DNA from: Pseudomonadota bacterium
GTDB lineage: Bacteria; Pseudomonadota; Alphaproteobacteria; Rhodospirillales; UBA2165
Length of the DNA: 12,413 nt
Assembly (NCBI GenBank): GCA_027592155.1
Contig: JAQCKY010000016.1
Span: forward strand, 1-12,413
Reading direction: 5' to 3'
In this document: piece after piece, positions 7,379 to 12,413 of the stretch
Layout of the letters: each line of letters starts with the position of its first letter
Numbering within the stretch: the stretch's first letter is position 1
Notes under the pieces: model-generated
Told to the model about the DNA's origin: nothing
Databases searched by the model: none
Seen by the model: the letters and a program-made list of their open reading frames with translations, nothing else
Made by a program: the position numbers and the translations under genes

Positions 7379-7927
7379 ATGCGGCTCTTCGTCGGCCTTG
7401 CGCTGCCCGAGTCGGTCTCTCGGTCCCTCAGGGAGATTCAAAACGGGTTGCCGGAGGCGCGCTGGATTGAAGCGCGCAACATGCATCTCACTCTTTGTTT
7501 CATTGGCGACGTCGAAGAGGATTCGGCCGAGGATCTGGATACCGGACTGGCCGCGATACGGGTTTCCGCGTTCGATTTAGCACTTGGCGGTGTGGATTGT
7601 TTCCAGTCTCGGAACCGCGTCCGCGCCGTCTGGATTGGCACCGACCCGGCGCCGGCGCTAACCGCCTTACAGGCCAAGGTGGAGGCAACGGTAAGACAAA
7701 CAGGTCTTGAACCGGAGCGGCGTAAATTTGTAGCGCACATCACGCTTGCCCGGCTCAGGAACCAGCCGATTGTCCGGGTGCAGCCCTATCTTGAACAATA
7801 TCGCGCCATTCGCTTCCCCTCTTTCACCGTCGACCAGTTCAGCCTATTTAGAAGCCACCTTGGTCACGGTGGTGCCGAGTATGAACGGCTGGCGGATTAT
7901 CCGCTTCAACGGGAAGCGCTGTCATGA
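7379..7927 (+). CDS. thpR: RNA 2',3'-cyclic phosphodiesterase (2H / LigT family)
   Basis: A 182-residue protein of the 2H phosphoesterase superfamily. Both catalytic HxT tetrads are present and correctly spaced: MHLTLCFIGDV with His36/Thr38 and AHITLARL with His120/Thr122. The start MRLFVGLALPESV is typical of ThpR (formerly LigT). The enzyme opens 2',3'-cyclic phosphates to 2'-phosphomonoesters on RNA ends, and the E. coli homologue also shows 2'-5' RNA ligase activity in vitro. It begins 12 bases after the FIST gene behind GGGGTGG, and its TGA overlaps the ATG of the next gene (ATGA, 7924-7927), so the downstream product is coupled to it. Confidence 0.93.
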   Translation: MRLFVGLALPESVSRSLREIQNGLPEARWIEARNMHLTLCFIGDVEEDSAEDLDTGLAAIRVSAFDLALGGVDCFQSRNRVRAVWIGTDPAPALTALQAKVEATVRQTGLEPERRKFVAHITLARLRNQPIVRVQPYLEQYRAIRFPSFTVDQFSLFRSHLGHGGAEYERLADYPLQREALS

Positions 7928-8523
7928 GTAAGAGCAAGCTGGAATCATTGTTGGCCGAGGTGCGGGCGTGCCGGATCTGTGAAGCCGATCTGCCGCTCGG
8001 TCCCCGGCCAGTTGTCAGGGCCAAACGCTCGGCCCGGATCATCATTATCGGTCAGGCTCCAGGCACCCGGGTCCATGAGAGTGGGGTGCCCTGGGATGAC
8101 CGGTCCGGCGACCGGCTCCGTGAATGGCTCAATGTAGACAAGGACACCTTCTACGATGAAGGCCGCATCGCGATCATGCCGATGGGGTTCTGTTATCCCG
8201 GTGTTCTGGACCGGGGTGGCGACAAACCGCCCCGTCCCGAATGCGCCCCGCAATGGCATCCGCCTCTCCTAAAGGCGCTGCCGAACCTCAGTCTGACCCT
8301 ATTGGTCGGCTCCTACGCCCAACCTTATTATCTGGGCGATCGATCCGCGAAGACGATGACGGAAACCGTGAGAAATTGGCGGGATTACCTGCCGGATATT
8401 ATTCCGACGCCCCATCCCAGTTGGCGCGCCACGGGCTGGGCACGCAAAAACCCTTGGTTCGAGGCGGAATTATTGCCCGAACTCAGAAGCCGTGTTCGGA
8501 AACTTCTCCAGGGCGGTGGGTGA
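7924..8523 (+). CDS. Uracil-DNA glycosylase superfamily protein with a four-cysteine (Fe-S type) pattern
   Basis: A 199-residue protein of the uracil-DNA glycosylase superfamily. A motif-A-like GQAPG is at 43-47, followed by ESGVPWDDRSGDRLREWL, which resembles the G-x-PF/W-x-D/G-x-SG-x-x-L run of Fe-S UDGs. The motif-B-like HPS is at 164-166 in PTPHPSWRATGW. Cys16 and Cys19 (CRIC) pair with Cys90 and Cys107, which are 16 residues apart. This C-x2-C ... C-x16-C pattern matches the [4Fe-4S] ligands of family 4/5 UDGs. Family 4 usually has GEAPG, so the Gln here and the extra MPMGFCYPG segment suggest a separate branch. Base-excision activity is inferred, not shown. It is the last gene of the tesA-FIST-thpR run and is translationally coupled to thpR. 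Confidence 0.85.
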   Translation: MSKSKLESLLAEVRACRICEADLPLGPRPVVRAKRSARIIIIGQAPGTRVHESGVPWDDRSGDRLREWLNVDKDTFYDEGRIAIMPMGFCYPGVLDRGGDKPPRPECAPQWHPPLLKALPNLSLTLLVGSYAQPYYLGDRSAKTMTETVRNWRDYLPDIIPTPHPSWRATGWARKNPWFEAELLPELRSRVRKLLQGGG

Positions 8524-8524
8524 A

Positions 8525-8612
8525 GCTCATGCTCCCGCCTGCTCGAAGCCTGCTTCGGCGGGCGAAGGCAGGTCGATAAACTCAGCATGAGGCGTTAGGA
8601 GTAGCTCCTCAT
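8525..8612. repeat. Nested palindromic intergenic element (REP-like)
   Basis: Just after the UDG-like gene, CTCATGCT (8526-8533) pairs with AGCATGAG (8584-8591). Inside, CCTGC (8538-8542) pairs with GCAGG (8568-8572). At the core CGAAGC (8544-8549) pairs with GCTTCG (8552-8557), or alternatively CTTCG (8553-8557) with CGAAG (8563-8567). A further arm, ATGAGG (8587-8592) with CCTCAT (8607-8612), encloses AGGAG-TAG-CTCCT. Such compact multi-arm palindromes are typical of dispersed intergenic repeats, and some alphaproteobacteria carry similar CCTCAT...GAGCTT...TCGA families. It could also end transcription of both the UDG operon and the minus-strand small gene, although no T-run follows. Confidence 0.6.
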
Positions 8613-8641
8613 CCTTGTCTGTTGGAAGTGTGTCAGGCGCA

Positions 8642-8800
8642 CTATACGAAGAAAATCAGGAAGCTCAACGCGCTGAGCGCGAAGAGTGAGATTTGGACAA
8701 TGGGTTTTTCTTCAATAGCGTCAGGGTCTCGCCCCGGCTGATTATGCATGTTCATCGCACGGCCAAGCACGCAACAGTCTCGTTGAGTTGGTGTGTTCAT
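8642..8800 (-). CDS. Small membrane protein, 52 residues, unrecognised family
   Basis: A 53-codon frame (with stop) on the minus strand starts at ATG 8800 and ends with TAG at 8642-8644. A full GGAGG lies five bases before the ATG, the best ribosome binding site seen in the window. The product begins MNTPTQRDCCVLGRAMNMH, has a charged middle (GRDPDAIEEKPIV, about 23-35), and ends in a hydrophobic helix, about residues 34-52 (SLFALSALSFLIFFV at the very end). It looks like a tail-anchored inner membrane protein. A candidate promoter lies immediately upstream. The cytoplasmic part holds two adjacent cysteines (9-10). I recognise no family and assign no function. A second Met (16) could be an alternative start but lacks a good ribosome binding site. 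Confidence 0.6.
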   Translation of the reverse strand: MNTPTQRDCCVLGRAMNMHNQPGRDPDAIEEKPIVQISLFALSALSFLIFFV

Positions 8801-8805
8801 CGCAA

Positions 8806-8810
8806 CCTCC
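8806..8810 (-). promoter_or_regulatory. Strong Shine-Dalgarno site of the small membrane protein gene
   Basis: Minus-strand GGAGG followed by TTGCG and ATG. A perfect five-base core at ideal distance is the main reason to accept the short frame as a gene. Confidence 0.7.
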
Positions 8811-8821
8811 ATTCGATCAAC

Positions 8822-8852
8822 ATTATCTCGCCAAATTTACACCGGTTGTCAC
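8822..8852 (-). promoter_or_regulatory. Candidate promoter of the small membrane protein gene
   Basis: On the minus strand GTGACA (8852-8847) and GATAAT (8827-8822) each match the sigma-70 boxes at five of six bases. The spacer is 19 bases, longer than ideal. Transcription would start about 15-20 bases before the start codon. Confidence 0.4.
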
Positions 8853-8864
8853 ATTCCCGTGACA
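8847..8864. promoter_or_regulatory. Palindrome TGTCAC-N6-GTGACA
   Basis: A perfect 6-bp inverted repeat with a six-base spacer lies ten bases after the LonB-type gene stop and overlaps the candidate -35 box of the small gene. It has the symmetry of a dimeric repressor operator. It could instead be a weak terminator hairpin for the protease gene, but no T-run follows. Confidence 0.4.
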
Positions 8865-8873
8865 GCGAGATTA

Positions 8874-11375
8874 TTAATCGTCCCCGTTATTCTGTCTCCG
8901 CGGGTATCCTAAGCGCTGCGCGGTTCGCGCCAGGTCGGCGAGCTTTACCGCAACCGCGCGATTGACGCTGCCCAACGGATAAACACCCTCCTCGTCCGCT
9001 TTGCCTGCCGGTATGCCGGTCAGAATCTCAATGCCTTGGTCGATGGTTTCGACGGCATGGATCGCAAACTTTCCATCCCGAACCGCCTCGACCACATCGC
9101 GGCGCAGCATCAGATGCTTGGCGTTCGAGTGGGGGATCAGCACGCCTTGCTCGCCGGTCAGGCCGCGCGACGAGCAGATGTCGAAAAAGCCTTCGATCTT
9201 TTCGTTAACCCCGCCGATTGCCTGCACCCGGCCGTGCTGGTCCACGGACCCGGTGACGGCAAAGCTTTGTTTGATCGGAATGCCGGAGATTGCCGAGAGC
9301 AGGGCGTAGAGCTCGGTCGACGAGGCACTGTCTCCGTCGACCCCGCCATAGCTTTGCTCGAATACCAAACTGGCCGAGAGCGCCAGCGGCCGGTCGCCGG
9401 TGAAACGGCTGGCGATATAGGACGACAAAATGAGAACACCTTTGGTATGAAGCGGCCCGCCAAGTGCCACCTCGCGTTCGATATCGATGACCTCGCCGCG
9501 GCCCATGCGGATGCGGCAACTGATCCGTGACGGTTTGCCGAACGAGAAGTGGTCGAGTTGCAGGACCGCCAGCCCATTGATCTCACCGACCTGTTCGCCA
9601 TCGGTTTCGATGACAATCGTGTCGCGCTCAATCTGCTCTTGCAGTCGTTCGCGAACCCGGTCGGAGCGGCGAACCATCGCATCGATGGCTTTCTGCACAT
9701 GGTTGGCAGAGATGACCTCTGCGTTGGTATCCCGTGCCCAATAGTCGGCCTCGCGGACCAAATCCACGATGCTCCCCATATGAGTCGATAAGCGTTCCGA
9801 GTCGCCCGCGAGCCGTGCGCCGTATTCAACCACGCGGGCCATGCCGGTTCGGTGGACGGGCAACAGGGTTTCTCGATCGACAAGTGTTGCGATCAAGCGC
9901 GCATATTGCAGCCTATTTTCCGTTGTCCGGTTCATGACGGTATCGAAATCCGCCTGAACCTTGAACAGTTTACGGAACTCCGGCTCATGTTGGCTCAAGG
10001 TGTAATAGATATCGGGTTCGCCCAAAAGAATGACCTTAACGTCGAGCGGAATCGGCTCGGGGTCGAGGGAGATTGTCGTCATCATGCCGTGAGCTTCGGC
10101 TTGGCTTTCATAGCGGATGCGCTTGGTAATGAGAGCCCGCTTGAGGGCTTCCCACGCAAACGGCTGCATCAAAAGTTTGCGGGCATCCAACACGAGGTAG
10201 CCGCCATTGGCGCGGTGCAGCGCGCCGGGTTTGATCATCGTATAGTCGGTATTCAACGTGCCCATCTGGGCTCGATGCTCGATACGGCCGACAAGGTTCG
10301 GCAGGGTTGGGTTTTCTTCCTCGACCACCGGAGCACCCTCGATGATGCAAACGACACCCTCCCCTGGCTCTATATCTTGGGCAGTGCCGCCGAGGTCCCC
10401 GTCAAGGCTCGGTAGCGTCCGTTCGCAATTATCCACCATGACATTGACATGGTACCGGCTGAGCGGCGATTCCCGCTGAACCCGCCGTGCCGCTGACAGC
10501 GGCGGGGCCTCACTTTCCTGAGGCTTCGGCATGAAGAATTCGGTGTTCTTGACGACATCCGCCCGCACCTCCGCCAAATATCCAATGACGTCAGGCAGGT
10601 CGTTATAACGGGATGAAAAGGCCTTGATCAATTGGGAGGTGACGAAGTCCGTAACCTCCTGATTTAATGCCTTTAACTTATCTTGGCGCTCATTTTCCAG
10701 ACGCGGCATCTCGCGGGTCAGCTCTTCGAGCTTTTCCTGGACGCCGGCCATCGCCGTTTTGAGTTTTTCCTGGTCTGCTTCGTCCAGCTTCTGAAAGTCT
10801 TCGGGCTTGAGGACCTCACCCTCCTGCATCGGAGCGATCGCCAAGCCTTGCTGCGTTCGTACCAGGGCGACGCTCTGATCAGCGGCCTCTTTTTGCAATG
10901 TTGCCCAAGCTTCTTCATGCGGACTTGTAAATTCTTCTTCCAGCTTGGTTCGCCGGTTGAGGTAGACTTCCGTTGCAAAGGCGGCGGGGATTGAGACCGT
11001 CAGGTCTTCGATCAGTTTTTCCATATCCTCGGCGAAGCCGCGCGCCCGTCCCGGCGTTAGTCGAATGGCACGGGGGATATGGTCTTCTGTAAAATCATAA
11101 ACGTAGCACCAGTCGTCCGGTACCGGCTGCTGGGCCGAGGCCGTCTCCAGGAATTTACGAACCAGGCTGGTTTTGCCGGTTCCCTCAGGCCCCACCGCAA
11201 AGAGGTTGTAGCCAGGATGCTTCATACCGATGGCAAAGCGGACGGCTTCGACGGCGCGGTCCTGGCCGATGATTTCGTCCAAAAGATCGAGCTCTGCCGT
11301 CGTCTCAAAATCGAAACTGTCTGGGTCGCAAGGCGTAAAGAGAGTGTCGACGGGCAGGGGTTTGATATCACTCAT
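8874..11375 (-). CDS. LonB-type ATP-dependent protease (AAA+, S16 family)
   Basis: This 833-residue protein joins an AAA+ domain to a C-terminal Lon protease domain, the COG1067 (LonB-like, YcbZ-related) architecture. Walker A GPEGTGKT is at 62-69 and the Walker B-like GGYLVLDA at 391-398. The stretch between includes a charged, probably coiled-coil insertion about 140-250. The protease domain has GVDGDSASS with Ser683 and GGVNEKIEGF with Lys726 as the catalytic dyad, 43 residues apart, the same spacing as in E. coli Lon. The N-terminal LAN substrate domain of classical Lon is absent. No membrane helices are seen, so it is cytoplasmic, unlike archaeal LonB. Its ATG overlaps the stop of the metallopeptidase gene (ATGA, 11372-11375), with GAGGA six bases upstream. 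A role in degrading misfolded or specific regulatory proteins is inferred. Confidence 0.93.
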   Translation of the reverse strand: MSDIKPLPVDTLFTPCDPDSFDFETTAELDLLDEIIGQDRAVEAVRFAIGMKHPGYNLFAVGPEGTGKTSLVRKFLETASAQQPVPDDWCYVYDFTEDHIPRAIRLTPGRARGFAEDMEKLIEDLTVSIPAAFATEVYLNRRTKLEEEFTSPHEEAWATLQKEAADQSVALVRTQQGLAIAPMQEGEVLKPEDFQKLDEADQEKLKTAMAGVQEKLEELTREMPRLENERQDKLKALNQEVTDFVTSQLIKAFSSRYNDLPDVIGYLAEVRADVVKNTEFFMPKPQESEAPPLSAARRVQRESPLSRYHVNVMVDNCERTLPSLDGDLGGTAQDIEPGEGVVCIIEGAPVVEEENPTLPNLVGRIEHRAQMGTLNTDYTMIKPGALHRANGGYLVLDARKLLMQPFAWEALKRALITKRIRYESQAEAHGMMTTISLDPEPIPLDVKVILLGEPDIYYTLSQHEPEFRKLFKVQADFDTVMNRTTENRLQYARLIATLVDRETLLPVHRTGMARVVEYGARLAGDSERLSTHMGSIVDLVREADYWARDTNAEVISANHVQKAIDAMVRRSDRVRERLQEQIERDTIVIETDGEQVGEINGLAVLQLDHFSFGKPSRISCRIRMGRGEVIDIEREVALGGPLHTKGVLILSSYIASRFTGDRPLALSASLVFEQSYGGVDGDSASSTELYALLSAISGIPIKQSFAVTGSVDQHGRVQAIGGVNEKIEGFFDICSSRGLTGEQGVLIPHSNAKHLMLRRDVVEAVRDGKFAIHAVETIDQGIEILTGIPAGKADEEGVYPLGSVNRAVAVKLADLARTAQRLGYPRRQNNGDD

Positions 11376-11770
11376 TCTTGTTCCTCGATCCGTTCCATGT
11401 CTTCGTCGCTAAAGCCGAAATGATGTCCGACCTCGTGGATCAGCACATGACGTATGATGGTCGCCAGAACCTCTCCTGTCTCGCACCAATAGTCCAATAT
11501 CGGCCGGCGAAACAAAAATATTCGGTTCAAGTCTTCCGGCGTACCGGTCACACTCTCTTGATCAATGGAGACCCCGCTATAAAGCCCCAAAAGATCGAAG
11601 GGGCTCTCTAAACCGAGATCGATACACATTTGGCGGTCCGGAAAATCCTGAATCTGGAAGACAATGTTTTCCACATGCTGGCGCAGTTCAGCGGGAATGG
11701 TCCGGAAGGCGTCTTCGGCGAGTGCCTTTAGATCGTCGAGGCTTGGTGGTGCACCCTGGATGGCGGTCAT
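11372..11770 (-). CDS. Zincin-like metallopeptidase family protein (PF06262, former DUF1025)
   Basis: A small 132-residue protein with a clear zinc-protease motif: HEVGHHFGFSDEDM, with His112, Glu113 and His116 forming HExxH. The family lacks long surrounding domains and has about this size. The preceding stretch (DLLGLYSGVS, PEDLNRIFLFRRPILDYW) is characteristic of the PF06262 minimal zincins. Proteolytic activity has not been generally established for the family. The third zinc ligand may be Asp122 or Glu123 in the FSDED stretch; this is inferred. It is the first gene of a pair, its stop overlapping the LonB-type start, so the two are co-translated. Its own ribosome binding site is weak. 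Confidence 0.9.
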   Translation of the reverse strand: MTAIQGAPPSLDDLKALAEDAFRTIPAELRQHVENIVFQIQDFPDRQMCIDLGLESPFDLLGLYSGVSIDQESVTGTPEDLNRIFLFRRPILDYWCETGEVLATIIRHVLIHEVGHHFGFSDEDMERIEEQE

Positions 11771-11843
11771 GGTTGAAGCCTAGCCCGCCTTGACCGGGCG
11801 GCCAAGCCGTGCGATTGCCATTCGCGGTGATGTGAAGAACCTC

Positions 11844-11847
11844 GGAG
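11844..11847 (+). promoter_or_regulatory. Ribosome binding site deciding the start of the pterin dehydratase gene
   Basis: GGAG lies five bases before the ATG at 11853. The frame is open further upstream to a TTG at 11790, but the product only aligns with the family from 11853 onward. Confidence 0.65.
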
Positions 11848-11852
11848 AGACG

Positions 11853-12143
11853 ATGATCATGGTCGAAAAATTATCAGCAGAGGATGTCGCGACCGCTCTC
11901 TCGACGCTCGAGGGATGGAGCGCGGTCGCCGGGCGTGACGCCATCCAGAAGTCGTTCCGGTTTAAAGATTTCAACGGCGCCTTTGGCTTTATGACCCGGA
12001 TCGCCATGATGGCCGAAAAGATGGACCATCACCCGGAATGGTCGAACGTCTATAACCGGGTTGAGATTACGCTGGCGACCCACGACGTCGACGGGGTTAG
12101 TGAACGCGATATCAAACTCGCCAAATTTATCGACGGTATTTAG
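11853..12143 (+). CDS. phhB: 4a-hydroxytetrahydrobiopterin dehydratase (pterin-4a-carbinolamine dehydratase)
   Basis: With the start at ATG 11853 the protein has 96 residues, the normal size. The family signature is complete: Glu55, then His59-His60-Pro61, Tyr67 and His77, in EKMDHHPEWSNVYN followed by RVEITLATHD. The histidines catalyse dehydration of 4a-hydroxy-tetrahydropterin, recycling the cofactor of phenylalanine hydroxylase. In bacteria lacking the hydroxylase the enzyme may serve molybdopterin or other pterin metabolism. No hydroxylase gene is seen in the window, so the pathway is open. An in-frame ATG two codons later (11859) is also possible. It is divergent from the metallopeptidase gene with 82 bases between them. 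A poor TTGACC box at 11790-11795 may belong to its promoter. Its TAG overlaps the stop of the convergent CoA-transferase gene. Confidence 0.93.
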   Translation: MIMVEKLSAEDVATALSTLEGWSAVAGRDAIQKSFRFKDFNGAFGFMTRIAMMAEKMDHHPEWSNVYNRVEITLATHDVDGVSERDIKLAKFIDGI

Positions 12144-12413
12144 GCCAGATCAGGCGATACCTCAAAGCTGGCCTCTGTCTTCTCCCGCACCTCGTCGACG
12201 GTCACATCGGTGGCAAGCTCGACCAAAGTAGAAGTGCCTTTTTTGCGGTCGATCTTGAACACCCCGAGATCGGTGATCAGAAGATCCACCACCCGGGTCC
12301 CCGTCAGCGGCAGATCGCAGGCTTTGAGGAACTTAGGGCTGCCGTCCTTGGCGTTCTGATCCATGATGACAACGACTTGTTTGACACCGGCAACCAGATC
12401 CATGGCGCCGCCC
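12140..12413 (-). CDS. scoB: 3-oxoacid CoA-transferase subunit B (C-terminal part; 5' end outside window)
   Basis: The last 91 or so codons of a gene that enters from the right are visible. The frame is open to the window edge, reading GGAMDLVAGVKQVVVIM and on to AKDGSPKFLK, LPLTG, VVDLLITDLGVF and VTVDEVREKT. These are the closing motifs of the B subunit of two-subunit 3-oxoacid CoA-transferases (SCOT / Sco / Ato / Pca type). The partner A subunit and the catalytic glutamate of subunit B lie outside the window. The enzyme moves CoA from succinyl-CoA to acetoacetate or a similar 3-oxoacid. The exact substrate, and hence the symbol, is uncertain from this fragment. An ATG at 12403 is internal. 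The gene ends TAA at 12140-12142, overlapping the convergent stop. Confidence 0.9.
   Translation of the reverse strand, partial: GGAMDLVAGVKQVVVIMDQNAKDGSPKFLKACDLPLTGTRVVDLLITDLGVFKIDRKKGTSTLVELATDVTVDEVREKTEASFEVSPDLA

Noticed and set aside
6593..7486. A 297-codon open frame on the minus strand across the FIST gene
   Set aside because: It is antisense to a gene with clear FIST motifs, has no recognisable domain, and is rich in residues expected from reading GC-rich codons backwards.
8693..8965. A 90-codon plus-strand frame across the small gene and the end of the LonB-type gene
   Set aside because: No good ribosome binding site, no recognisable motif, and it is antisense both to the protease C-terminus and to the small frame with the strong GGAGG.
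9158..9883. A 241-codon second frame on the minus strand inside the LonB-type gene
   Set aside because: It overlaps the catalytic coding region of the protease in another frame. Its composition (many Arg, Ser, Pro) is that of an off-frame reading.
11790..11852. TTG start extending the pterin dehydratase by 21 residues
   Set aside because: The extension has no family counterpart, and a well-spaced GGAG precedes the ATG at 11853.
1..12413. CRISPR array, defence island, prophage, transposon or biosynthetic cluster
   Set aside because: No regularly spaced repeats, no integrase, transposase, Cas, restriction or toxin-antitoxin gene was recognised. Gene content is mostly housekeeping and conserved.

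Overview
The window looks like chromosomal DNA of an alphaproteobacterium, probably from the Rhodospirillales or a nearby group. This is inferred from the fairly high GC content, the densely packed genes and the families present: DUF1223, a J-domain protein with an N-terminal RHH-like segment, a LonB-type protease and a two-subunit 3-oxoacid CoA-transferase. No phage, IS, CRISPR, tRNA or rRNA sequence was recognised. Most of the window is housekeeping and stress-related, not an obvious accessory island.

Layout. At 2-517 (+) is the 3' end of a DUF1223 secreted protein, closed by a strong terminator. At 714-1370 (+) is a J-domain protein. A bidirectional terminator (1391-1414) separates it from a Bax-inhibitor-1 membrane protein (1449-2177, -). 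Next, on the minus strand, is a translationally coupled ABC exporter pair: the ATPase at 4833-5552 and its 844-residue permease at 2302-4836. It is divergent from a plus-strand run of four tightly packed genes at 5611-8523: the TesA-like SGNH esterase, a FIST-domain protein, the RNA 2',3'-cyclic phosphodiesterase ThpR and a four-cysteine uracil-DNA-glycosylase-family protein. The divergent tesA / ybbA-ybbP arrangement is the same as in E. coli.

The roughly 350 bases from 8524 to 8873 hold a nested palindromic element and, on the minus strand, a 52-residue open reading frame with a textbook ribosome binding site and a C-terminal membrane segment. This looks like an overlooked small membrane protein gene. 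Beyond it, also on the minus strand, is a second coupled pair: a zincin-like metallopeptidase (11372-11770) followed by a LonB-type ATP-dependent protease (8874-11375). The right end has a pterin-4a-carbinolamine dehydratase (11853-12143, +). Its stop codon overlaps the stop of a convergent CoA-transferase B subunit, which is cut by the window edge.

Working together: the two minus-strand protease genes are probably made in step and may share a protein quality-control role. The exporter pair and TesA probably act at the envelope. ThpR and the UDG-like protein both act on nucleic acids, but why they share a transcript with TesA and FIST is not known. The most notable items are the small membrane protein, the palindromic element beside it, the coupled protease pair, the Fe-S-type UDG in the esterase/FIST operon, and an inverted repeat flanking the first terminator and abutting a candidate promoter.
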